NCBI RefSeq assembly: GCF_000372725.1
Contig: NW_005196755.1
Span: forward strand, 363,014 to 427,013
Length of the DNA stretch: 64,000 bases
Direction of reading: 5' to 3'
DNA from: Emiliania huxleyi CCMP1516
Taxonomy: Eukaryota; Haptophyta; Isochrysidales; Noelaerhabdaceae
In this document: positions 1-8,666 of the stretch, one piece after another
Position numbering within the stretch: position 1 is the stretch's first letter
How the letters are laid out: each line of letters begins with the position of its first letter
Notes under the pieces: generated by a model
The model's input: only the letters and a program-made list of their open reading frames with translations
Told to the model about the DNA's origin: nothing
The model's database searches: none
Program-made: the position numbers and the translations under genes

Positions 1-605
1 AGCGCCGCCGGCGGCGACGCGGCGAGGCAGAGCTCGCGGCGGGAGAGAGACGGCGCGAGTGGGCCGCCGCCGGACGGCGGTGCGCGGTGGGCGAGGTGGA
101 ACGGCCTCACGATGGACTAGCTAGGAGATGGCCGCGTGGCAACACTGAGCTATACACAGGTATCATTTTTTCACACCGTCGTCAGACGGTGGGGATGGAC
201 ATGTGGCCTCGTTCTTCCCATCTAGATGTATACTTAGGTAGTCTTTCTTTGCTGAGATATACGTGATATACATTGAAAGCGACGAATGAGCCGGGCAGCG
301 TGTTGCCCTTGAGCTAGTCCTTCCCCGGTCGCATATAGCCTCTGCGCTGTCTGGCGAACGCCTGTATGCCATGCGGATGCGCGCGGACCACGCTTGCGTG
401 GGTACGTGGCTGGCAGGCTGACCCGTGTGCGGTGTAACCCGCGCACGAGGAAGCTTCGCGGGTTCGAGTCGTCAGCGGAGGTGTGCCGAGGGGGGCCGGG
501 AGGCGGTAAGCCGTCGTCGCCCGGCGCTGCTTGCAGCACCATGGCGATGGCGCTAAGAGGTTCCTCTTTTCCGCGCCCCCCCTCCGCGCACAAGGCGCGC
601 GATAT

Positions 606-681
606 ACCTACCACCTACCTGCCTACTCGAGTACCAACCAGGCGGAAGAGACGGTGCGGTGGCTAGGGAGGAGGTGGCGGA
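606..681 (+). repeat. Direct repeat with 2199-2271
   Basis: The block containing CTACTCGAGTACCAACCAGG and the following AGAGACGGT / GGCTAGGGAGGAGGTGGCGG stretch occurs here and again at about 2199-2271, directly upstream of the GT25-like gene. It is probably a local duplication. Confidence 0.6.
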
Positions 682-777
682 GGGTGGTTATATGATGTAA
701 CATACTTGACCCCCCCCCCCCCTTGGCGCCTCGTCTTTTCGTGCCAAACCAGCTGATCTCGGCCCGCCGTCCTCCGC

Positions 778-1083
778 TCGCGCCGGCCGCCCATGCGCTC
801 GCGGGGCTACCCGACGCGGCGAGCCTCGTGCCGATGGACCCAGCCGAGGTGCCCAACCAGTTGGAGAGGCGCCGACGCGCCGCGCGCGACCACCAGCCAG
901 CTTTTCAGCAGGGCCGAGCACGGACCACAGTGCGTCGAAAGAGTCGACACTCAAAGTAGCTGTCGAGTTTTTTGCCTCTTTTTGAGCGCGGCTGCTGCAC
1001 ACCCAGCCCACCAGTGATACGAGACGCACCGGATCCAACCCTGGCAGCGCTTGACCGCCACCCCGGTGACCGCCCACAGGTGG
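778..1083 (+). repeat. Dispersed 306-base repeat, copy A
   Basis: The stretch from CGCCGGCCGCCCATGCGCTC to CCCACAGGTGGCTG is repeated at about 40756-41063 in the same orientation, with roughly one difference per ten bases in the first half and almost none in the second. No coding frame is preserved between copies. No terminal repeats or target duplication are obvious. Confidence 0.75.
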
Positions 1084-2437
1084 CTGACCGCATCTTCGCC
1101 CGTCTGGGACCTCTTCGTACGGCTCCAAAAACCGCTCCTTAACGACCGGGTACACGCACACGAGCCGCGGTCGTGTACCCGTCTTAGCGGCGAGGCGTGG
1201 GACCGTCTGTGGCGAAGTGGGTCGCGTCCCTGAATTTCCGTCAACTCACGGTCCTTCCCCCGTACGCGGGGCCAACCCTCGGAGACCCGTGTTTAATTTA
1301 CGGCCCTTTCCCTGCGAACGCGCACCCCCCAGGGCTAGGGCTCTCTAGCCCGTAACCCGATGCCGTGCGAAGTCTGTGACAGCGACAGTCACCATCCCTA
1401 TGTAGTATACGTGCACATTAACATCATTGTTAGGAAGGTGACACAGTGGAAACACAGTGAGGCTCGGACTGGACACCAGCGCGGTATGCTTGGGTGGACG
1501 AACGGGGCGCGGACGAATACACATCGTAAAATCCCGGTCGCGGCCTCGTCCACAACAGCATCAACAACAGCATTCGACATGAAGTTGGGAGCAGTCCAGA
1601 GCGAGACAAGGCAAGCCAGCTAGCGGAGCGAGGCCTAAGAGTCGACCTAAGACTCGCCTCTAGGAGGTCCTCAGAGCGGCTTCATCTCTGATCAGAGGTC
1701 CTCACTGTGCGTGTGGCCATCTGTCCTCTGTTCACATTTTATAAAAGGAGGCACGATCGATATGTGCTCCAGCCCTGCCTGACACGGCAAAGCTCTGCGG
1801 TGGTCCTATACCGTGGAGGCCAAAATTTGGGCCGAGCAAGCGAGCGCAGAGGCAGCAAAAGGTCCTCACCAAGTGCAAGAGGTCCTCACGCCACGATTTT
1901 CTAGGACACTCTGAAGGTGGGTAGTTCGAAGAGGCAGGCACGGGACCTACCGGCCTGCACGCCAGGTGCAAAAGGAAAGAGGCAGCCTGAGGCAGCTAGT
2001 TTGCAATTGACCGCCGGAGAGCTCAACTCTGTCTTACTTACCCAAAATTACGGTGCAAGTGTACCTCTCTCTCTCAAGTGTAGAGGGAAGTAAGTCATTG
2101 GTCATGCTTTCCCTTGTGCACCAACGTTCCCTTCGAGCTTTCCCTTGTGCACCATGTACACCAGCACGGTACTGAATACAGACACATTATTGTCCTACCT
2201 ACCTACCTACTCGAGTACCAACCAGGAAGGAAGAGACGGTGGCGGTGGCTAGGGAGGAGGTGGCGGTGAGGGTGGAGGCGGAGATGGTGGAGGCGAAGAC
2301 GGAGGCGGTGGCGAGGGCGGCGGCGAGGATGGCGGTGGAAAGGGCGGCGGCGAACTCCCGGCTCCCTCACCAGCCTAGACCAGGAACCCTGAACACGCGT
2401 GATAGCGGGCCGAGCAGCGAATCTGATTCCCGACGCG

Positions 2438-3958
2438 ATGCCGACAGCCCACATCAGCGCGGGACGCGAAGAGCTATCCACCGTCCCGACGCTGCCGCCG
2501 CCGCCGCCGCCGCCGCCGTGCAGTGAAATCGCCGGCCGCACGGTGCTCACCGAGGGCGCCTGCAAAGACGTCCGCTATCCGGAGAACAACTGCAGCAACT
2601 TTTACTACCATACTGGGCCTCATATCAACACCGACAAAGACAAGTGGCGGCTGTGTGTGGCGCCGTCGGGGCTGGAGAAGGACGTGTGCGAGGGCGTTCT
2701 TCTCACGGGCTGCTGGCCACCGCCACCGCCGCCGCCGAAAGCTTGCCAGCTCGCCATCCCAGCGCGCGCCCAGACCCTCGATCCGGGTGGACGGCGGGAT
2801 CACTGGCGCTCACTAGCGGAGCAGCACGGCATCCGCTCGCTGGTAGTCGAGCGGGCCGTTGGGCCGGCGGAGCTGTGGCAGTACGTGCCAGCAAGCGTGC
2901 TGCATTCGCTCAATGCCACCCTCGTGCCCAAAGCGCTCAAGCAGGCGCACAAAATGCTCGGCATCTGGGCCACCAATGTACGGTTCCTCGCTTCGGTCGC
3001 TGCCAGCAACGCAACGGCGATCTTCATCGAAGATGATGCCTCTCTCCAGCCGAGCTTCTGCGCTGGCACCACGGCCGCGCTGCGCCAACTGCGGTCGTCC
3101 AGTCCTTCGTGGGATCTCCTCCTTCTGGGACACTGCGGCGGCACTCGCGTCCGAACTTGCACGCGCATCCCTTCCCCTCAGCGGGGTGGAGAGGGCAGGG
3201 CACGGTGCCTCTGCCGTGGCGGCGCGTGTTGTCGGGCCCAACGGTGGCGCAGCCGGCCCCGCGCACAGCAGAGAGGCCGGCATGCACACCATGTAGGTTA
3301 TCCGATGTGCACGCATGCCTACATTGCGAGCGCGTTCGGCGCGTCGCGGCTGCACGGTCTGCTCGCGGACTGGCCTCGCAGCTACGCTGAGGCGATTCTC
3401 CGCACCGCGCAGCCGGGCTGGGAGACTGCTGGCGTCGCGCCGAAGAGGCGACACTTCCACGACACTTCCTCACACTTCCACGACACCTCCACCACGACAC
3501 CTCTAACTTCCGCAGCTACAATTCCATGGCAGATCGTTCTCGTGGGCAGGCGCGCGTCTCAGCAGCGCGTGGGTACTCTGATGGGGCTCCGCTCTCCTCT
3601 CCTCGCTGCTTCCTCGCCCGCGCAGAGCAGAGAAGCCCCACACCCGCCACACCGACCTGTGTGCTCTCATCACCCTGAGAGCCGCGCATCATTCTAGGCG
3701 GCACTCGAAGCGGCCTGTAGACATCGCGCACGACGTGCGCGTCGCGCAGCTCATCTACACGGGAAAGGTCGAGTGGCCAGCGCTGCCCCACCATTGGGTG
3801 TGTGTGTGTGAAGAAGTTTTACCTTACCTCACCTTATTCCTTAGGTCGACGCCCACGTGATGTGGCCGCAGGTGGCGCTGCAGCCGTGGATGATCGCGCC
3901 GAGGAGCAGGATCCAACGCGGCATTTCAGACATGAGGTTGCCACGCGCGTGCAGCTGA
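2438..3958 (+). CDS. GT25-like glycosyltransferase, five exons
   Basis: This is probably a family 25 (LPS/collagen galactosyltransferase type) glycosyltransferase. Exons I can join in phase are 2438-3140, 3297-3447, 3516-3572, 3698-3767 and 3845-3958, giving about 364 residues. Exon 1 carries a poly-Pro stretch, then KALKQAHKMLGIWATNVRFL, the acidic metal-site motif IFIEDDASL, and WDLLLLGHCGG, all in the order typical of GT25. Later exons give YPMCTHAYIAS, SYNSMADRS, DIAHDVRVAQLI and the C-terminal MWPQVALQPWMIAP. The first two introns begin GC. The second contains the CGACACTTCC repeat filler seen in other genes here. The last intron has AGGTCGA at both edges. The true start could lie further upstream, because the frame is open to 2399 and the ATG at 2438 was chosen only as the first in frame. 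Function is inferred from motifs; the sugar and acceptor are unknown. Confidence 0.72.
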
Positions 3959-3997
3959 ATGTCCCATGTCTGGTAGTCCAACATTTAAAGTCGCCGT

Positions 3998-4003
3998 AAT
4001 AAA
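3998..4003 (+). terminator. Possible poly(A) signal
   Basis: AATAAA, followed closely by a second AAATAAAG, lies 40 bases after the stop codon of the GT25-like gene. This is the usual distance for a polyadenylation signal, but algae often do not use AATAAA. Confidence 0.4.
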
Positions 4004-4206
4004 CAAATAAAGAGAAGGATCTCCAGAAGAGATGGGCGACGCACGAACACAGAGGCACAGCGCGTAAGTCGACGTCTAAGAGCAAAAGAAGCGCCCGGAA
4101 CATTTTTTCCCCTAACTCTCGGACGTCCCACCCCGGGAGCAATCGTCGTGCGCCAGCGCGCGGCCTTCGGGCGGGGGGCTGCGCCTCGCTGCCCCACCCC
4201 CCAGCG

Positions 4207-4887
4207 ATGCCATCCGTCAAGTCGGCCGTGTCCGCCGCGATCGACGCCATCGGAGGCGTCTCCCGGATCGGCGAGGACCCCGATTCGCTCATCCTCTTCA
4301 ACGCCGCCTTCAGTGTCTGCTCCGAGAAGTGCCGCACCGTCATCCGGGAGACGGGCTTCTCGCACACCAACGTCAACGTGGACCTGACCACGATGATCAA
4401 CTACGATCCGAGGTACGTGGCGCTGAGGCTCATGGCGTGGGATCATGCGATGCCGCTCGCCGGAGAGATCGCCGGCTGGACGGGGAGCAGCTCGATGGCC
4501 AAGACTGGCTTTGACCCATGCGTGGTGCCGCTCCTCGTGGACATGAAAGCCAACGGAGGCGAGGGCATGGTCATCGTCGACTCGGCGGTGATCTGCAACT
4601 ACCTCGTCAGGCTGGCTGGAGGTGCGCTCATGCCGACGGAGCCACACCAGCTTGCGCTCGTTCAAAAGCACATCGCGCTCGTCGATGACGCTCCTCACCC
4701 GGCGCTACTGTACGACGCGCTCCCCGCCAAAGACCTCCGCCCGGCCTACCTGAAGCATCTCACGGCTGGAGGCGGCCTCCACTTGCAGCAGATCCGCAAA
4801 CTCAAGAATTATCTGGCGCAGGAGGGCAATGGGCTAGATTCCCATGTTTCACCACAAGCGCCAAACTGCTTCACCGCGCGCTGCTGA
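4207..4887 (+). CDS. GST-fold protein, reductive-dechlorinase-like N-terminal domain
   Basis: The 226-residue frame starts LFNAAFSVCSEKCRTVI around residue 30, the thioredoxin-fold N-terminus of glutathione S-transferases with an active-site S/C region. It continues with the NYDPRYVALRL and VPLLVDMK...VIVDSAVICNYL segments, where the cis-Pro VP and the DS glutathione-binding pair are visible. The overall look resembles the GST subgroup of hydroquinone reductive dehalogenases. The C-terminal helical domain is mostly missing or replaced: after KLKNYLAQEGN the protein ends in about 20 residues with no family resemblance. It may be truncated, or a final intron begins near 4830. A T-rich tract (4104-4110) sits about 100 bases upstream of the ATG. 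The substrate is unknown. Confidence 0.6.
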   Translation: MPSVKSAVSAAIDAIGGVSRIGEDPDSLILFNAAFSVCSEKCRTVIRETGFSHTNVNVDLTTMINYDPRYVALRLMAWDHAMPLAGEIAGWTGSSSMAKTGFDPCVVPLLVDMKANGGEGMVIVDSAVICNYLVRLAGGALMPTEPHQLALVQKHIALVDDAPHPALLYDALPAKDLRPAYLKHLTAGGGLHLQQIRKLKNYLAQEGNGLDSHVSPQAPNCFTARC

Positions 4888-5130
4888 CAGCGTCAAGTGC
4901 GGCCCTTAGCTGAGTATAGCACGAAGTGGGCGTCGAGGGGGCCTATAGTAGAGTGTGAGCCCGCGCGCTGCAAAGCTCGAGTGTGGGCGATGGCGCGAGC
5001 TGGGCCATGTACTAATTGCGTGTGACTGTTTCTGCCGTCTTTGAGGGGGCGTGGGCGTAGGAGTGGCGCTCTGCTACCCTTGCAGTCGAGCGCCTTCTCT
5101 CAGCTCCATTGCCTCTAGGAGAACAGCCAG

Positions 5131-5216
5131 GCTCGGACTGGACACCAACGCGGTATGGGTGGACGCTAGCCGGAATGATGACGACACGCACGAGCGACTC
5201 ACAAGACACACAGCTA
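5131..5216 (+). repeat. Repeat shared with 52377-52463 and 1461-1500
   Basis: The sequence ACACCAACGCGGTATGGGTG plus flanks, ending in CACAAGACA, recurs at 52377-52463 and in a shorter form at 1461-1500. In both full copies it lies just upstream of a T-rich tract that precedes a probable gene start, here the Cys-rich gene at 5315. Confidence 0.7.
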
Positions 5217-5314
5217 GCTGGCTGCCATCACCTCCCCTGCTCTCCAAGGAGAATATCCCCGCGCGATTTCTTTTTCTATCCCCAAGTTCCGCCGCGATTG
5301 AGCATTCTTGTCCC

Positions 5315-6106
5315 ATGCAAACCGCTTCGAGGCCGACCGCTCCGAGGCCACCAGTACCAGTGCCAGTGAAGGTCAAACACGAGAACAAGGCAGCTACGAC
5401 GGAGGGCACGGATCCTCTCGTCGCGGCCACCTCTGCGCCCGGCAAGTGCTGCTCGTCGGGCTGCGGCAAGTGCTGCTCGTGGGGCTGCGACGTGTGCTGC
5501 TTGTGGTCGTACGAGTGGGCGTGCCTTCTGCCTCGCTGGTTCTTCCGCGGCATTTTTCCGGGGGGTTGGTGGGTTGAAACGGGGGCGACACCGCCGCTCG
5601 ACCCGCCTTCTTCGGCAACAAAGACTGCGATTGGCAATGGCCTATTCGTGCACATCGACTACGACAGCTGGAACGAGCACTTGTACGACGTCATCCCTGT
5701 CTGGGTCGAACTCCGGGGCCCGGTCACGGAGGCGCTCGAGATATCCATTTCCTTTGACGGCTCCGTCAACCTCTCGGTGGCAAAAGTAGTGGCAGGTCGC
5801 GGCTGGGAAACGGCGGCGGCGGCGCCCACGAGCGTTCCGGTCAAGACCATCGTCCAGCCCGGAACCACCGTCCCCTTCGCGCTCCTCATGCCGAATTCCA
5901 AGTTCCGACAGTGGGAGCTAAAGTGGGCTGCCCGTTGGCAGGGCGACTGGGTCAAGCCCACCGACCCGTGCGGCCCGGACTTAAAGTGCGCGGCGCTCGA
6001 CCGGCGGGTGTGCGAGCTGGAAACGACGGTGCGCAGCATGCTGCGGGCGGAGGCGGCGTTACCAGCAGACGTTTTCGCTTTCGCGGAGGCGCAGCGTGCC
6101 GAGTAG
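5315..6106 (+). CDS. Cys-rich protein of unknown family, paralogue 1
   Basis: The 263-residue product has no family I recognise. Start chosen at MQTASRPTAPRPP because the paralogue at 7551 begins the same way and both ATGs follow a conserved GCCGCGATTGAGC leader. The N-terminus is Pro-rich and variable. A block of CC doublets follows (GKCCSSGCGKCCSWGCDVCC) with aromatic residues and WFF/WW around it, suggesting metal binding or membrane anchoring through acylated Cys. The C-terminal half is a conserved globular domain: KTAIGNGLFV, DYDSWNEHLYDVIPVWVE, ISFDGSVNLSVA, GRGWETAAAA, VPFALLMP, LKWAARW and DLKCAALDRRVCELETTVR. DGS/NLSVA followed by a compact beta-rich pattern could be a carbohydrate-binding or C2-like fold, which is a guess. 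Upstream at 5269-5277 is a T-rich tract of the type found before most genes here. Confidence 0.7.
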   Translation: MQTASRPTAPRPPVPVPVKVKHENKAATTEGTDPLVAATSAPGKCCSSGCGKCCSWGCDVCCLWSYEWACLLPRWFFRGIFPGGWWVETGATPPLDPPSSATKTAIGNGLFVHIDYDSWNEHLYDVIPVWVELRGPVTEALEISISFDGSVNLSVAKVVAGRGWETAAAAPTSVPVKTIVQPGTTVPFALLMPNSKFRQWELKWAARWQGDWVKPTDPCGPDLKCAALDRRVCELETTVRSMLRAEAALPADVFAFAEAQRAE

Positions 6107-6603
6107 TGCAGCTGTGGCATGAGTCGGTCGGAGGAAGGAGATGCGATCGCGGGCTGTGAGCGCGCATGCCGTCAATGAGAGCCCTTTTAGAGAGAGATTT
6201 TGTGCTGATTCTTTTGGTGTGTACCTGTGTTAGTGCCAGTGCGCGCCAGTCCCGTGCCTAGTGTGGTGTCTCGTGCGAGAAGTTGTAAAATTCTTTTTGA
6301 GCACGGAGCTCTCGCACCCGCATTGCCGTTTAGCCGTTAACGGAGTCGCTTAGGCGGCGCTCCGGTGGTGTGCCTGTGATAGTGCTAGCACGCGCCAGTT
6401 CGCACCTGTGTCGAGCCTGTCTCTGTAGAGTTGTTTTGTTTAAATTCTAATTTCTGTGCATAATAACTCCAAGAATCACAACAAGCCATGGCCCAGTCAA
6501 ACACAAACTACAGCTAGCATATGAATGATCTAAATATGCTAGTTATCGTAACATCTAACAATCCCATGACCCATATGCTTTAGTCTCAAAAACGCGCCAA
6601 GCT

Positions 6604-7172
6604 AGGCGCTCAGCGGCCCATGATTCATGGACGCCCCAAGGGAGTCTGTGAGCGGCGCCCCCAAGCACAGGGTTGTCCTCGCACGCCCATTCCTCTTCCC
6701 CACCCATCAAGCACTCAAAGATGCTCGCGAGAGGTCCTCACGGGAGGTCCACACAAGAGGTCCTCACAAGAGGTCCTCTCAGAGGCATCGCGACGCGTTG
6801 ACGTCCCCAAAAGAGCGCCTGTGGGACGGCCAACCGATGACAACTCGACAGGATGACTATGCCGAGAGGTGAGACTCCCCTTCCTCGCCTCTCTACGATT
6901 CGGAGGTCGACACAAGTGGATGAGCGTGATGTGCTTCCTGGTGGTAATTCATCTTTTTCATTTCGTGCTGTTCGCGCCGTTACCACCTTTACGCGGTGAG
7001 GACCTCTCGTGAGGACCTCCCGTGTGGTGAGGACCTCTCGCAAGCATCTTTGAATGCTTGGGCGGGGAAGAGGAAGGGATGTGCGAGAAAGCAACCTGCT
7101 TGTCCGCGTCGCCTCATGAACAAAAACACTCTCAATCCAAGTGCTCCAATCATGGGCCGCTGAGCGCCTATA
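6604..7172. mobile_element. Foldback/MITE-like element with 23-base terminal inverted repeats
   Basis: The ends are perfect inverted repeats beginning TAGGCGCTCAGCGGCCCATG (6604-6626) and closing with its reverse complement (7150-7172). A second inner inverted repeat of about 90 bases (6677-6770 against 6995-7090) includes TCAAAGATGC and repeated GAGGTCCTCAC motifs. The middle 250 bases are unique. No transposase is present, so it would be non-autonomous. The termini start and end with TA, which might be a 2-base target duplication. It lies between two paralogous Cys-rich genes. Confidence 0.7.
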
Positions 7173-7550
7173 TAGGTCTCTTTCGCCTGCGAATTCGAGA
7201 CACAACCAAGCAGGCGCTTATACAAAGAGAATGGGATTCGTAATGATTAGTTGAGTTGTATGTGTGCTTGCTCCGCCGGAAAGTGTGCAGGAAGTTTTCT
7301 TCTTTGTCTGAAATTCTTTTTAAGGTCTTCTCTTCTTTGCCTTGAGCGCGCGCGCGGCCGGGTCTTTGAGCCCCCCCCCCCCGCCCGACGATTTCTTTTC
7401 CTTGTTCTTTTCGCTTCTTGCGCTCTATGTTCTTTTTCCCGTGCCGTCAATCCCGTGCGTGTCGTGCGAGGGAGTTGGTGACGAGAATTCTTTTTTGTGC
7501 GCCTCTCGCTATACCCAGAGACGACGCCGCGATTGAGCTTGCTTGCCGTC

Positions 7551-8453
7551 ATGCAAACCGCGTCCTCGAGGCCGACGGCGCCGAGGCCGCCGGTGAAGAC
7601 GATCAAGGACGAGAACAATCTCCTCGCGACTGCCTCCAACAAGTGCTTCGCGTGGGCGTGGGCAGCCGGGCCAACGGCGACGACAGACGCAATGGCGACG
7701 GAAACGGCCAATCTCGTCGCGAATGTCTCATCAGAGCCCGGCAAGTGCTGCTCGTTGGGCTGCGACGTCTGCTGCTCGTTGGGCTGCGGCAAGTGCTGCT
7801 CGTTGGGTTGCGGCAAATGCTGCACGCGGTCCTTCTCGTGGGCATGCTGTCTGCCTCGTTGGTACTGCTCGTACGCGTACAGGTGGTTTTGGTCTTGCCG
7901 TGGGAAGTGGCCGGGCACCGGCACTGATGCCGATGCCACTCCGCCGCTGCTCCCTCCTTCTTCTGCAGAGAAGACCGCGATTGGCGATGGCCTATTCGTG
8001 TTCGTCGACTACGACATCTGGAATGACCACGTGTACGACGGCATCCCTGTCTGGGTAGAGGTGCCAGCCACGCCTGTCGAGGTAGCCATTTCCTTTGACG
8101 GCTCCGTCAACCTCTCGGTGGCAGGGGCAGGGCGCGGCTGGGACACGGCGGCGGCGGCGGCCACGGCAGTCGAGACCCTCGTCGAGCCCGGAGGTCCCGT
8201 CCCCTTCGCGCTCCTCATGCCGGTAGCCAAGAACCGACTGTGGAAGCTGAAGTGGGTTGCCCGATGGCACTTCGTGATCCCGCCGCCGCCGGATCCGTGC
8301 CCGCCGGAGCCGTGCGCCGACCTCAAGTGTGCGGCGCTCGACCTGCGGGTGTGCGAGCTGGAGACGACGGTGCGCACCATGCAGCGGGCGGAGCTGCGCC
8401 CAGAAGACGTCTTCACTTTCGCGGAGGAGCAGCGCGCGCGCGTGGAGCTCTAG
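7551..8453 (+). CDS. Cys-rich protein of unknown family, paralogue 2
   Basis: The 300-residue paralogue of the gene at 5315 is in the same orientation 1.4 kb downstream, with the same MQTASS..PTAPRPP start. Its Cys block is longer (GKCCSLGCDVCC followed by two more GCGKCC units and CCTRSFSWACCLPRW). The conserved C-terminal domain repeats every block of the first copy: EKTAIGDGLFV, DYDIWNDHVYDGIPVWVE, ISFDGSVNLSVA, GRGWDTAAAA, VPFALLMP, WVARW and DLKCAALDLRVCELETTVR. The pair therefore shows a strongly conserved C-terminal domain and a fast-changing Cys-repeat region, like a gene duplicated and kept under selection. A T-rich tract (AATTCTTTTTT, 7486-7496) precedes the start. Role unknown. Confidence 0.72.
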   Translation: MQTASSRPTAPRPPVKTIKDENNLLATASNKCFAWAWAAGPTATTDAMATETANLVANVSSEPGKCCSLGCDVCCSLGCGKCCSLGCGKCCTRSFSWACCLPRWYCSYAYRWFWSCRGKWPGTGTDADATPPLLPPSSAEKTAIGDGLFVFVDYDIWNDHVYDGIPVWVEVPATPVEVAISFDGSVNLSVAGAGRGWDTAAAAATAVETLVEPGGPVPFALLMPVAKNRLWKLKWVARWHFVIPPPPDPCPPEPCADLKCAALDLRVCELETTVRTMQRAELRPEDVFTFAEEQRARVEL

Positions 8454-8637
8454 AGTGGAGTGGGTGCCCCGTTCTTGTTTCTTTTCACGCTTCTTGTAAA
8501 ATTCTTATCTCGGCTTCTGTGATGAGGACGACGGCTTCTGGAAGCCGTCGTCTGCGCCTTGCCTGTGGTGCGTGTAAGCAAGAAAGAACGAGAACAGGAC
8601 CCAAGGGAGGGATGAGAAGACGGCACGCCGCCACCAC

Positions 8638-8655
8638 AATTTTATTTTTTTTCGA
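8638..8655 (+). promoter_or_regulatory. T-rich tract upstream of start codon (shared initiator-like element)
   Basis: AATTTTATTTTTTTTCGAGC lies 12-30 bases before the midasin ATG. Comparable tracts on the coding strand precede other starts: 4104 (GST), 5269 and 7486 (Cys-rich pair), 33770 (ankyrin), and, read on the minus strand, about 31905 (PDZ-ferredoxin), 39145 (GT31), 40605 (rhodanese), 46505 (peroxidase), 52065 (sirtuin) and 59860 (CS protein). In an otherwise GC-rich sequence this recurrence suggests a core promoter or transcription-start element. The position relative to mRNA starts is unknown. Confidence 0.55.
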
Positions 8656-8666
8656 GCGGACGACGA

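Larger units (their letters stand above)
1..2437. other. Gene-poor leader region with dispersed repeats
   Basis: I find no convincing gene here. The open frames are short, mutually contradictory and without recognisable motifs. The region holds two related 75-base blocks (606-681 and 2199-2271), one copy of a 306-base dispersed repeat (778-1083), a fragment of another repeat (about 1461-1500), and several copies of the palindromic motif GAGGTCCTCA (1663-1700, 1860-1890). 2230-2350 is a GGCGGAGG-type low-complexity run that could be 5' untranslated or an upstream exon of the gene at 2438. Confidence 0.5.

Noticed and set aside
441-480. tRNA remnant at GCGGGTTCGAGTCG
   Set aside because: No pairing T-stem and no other tRNA arms within 80 bases.
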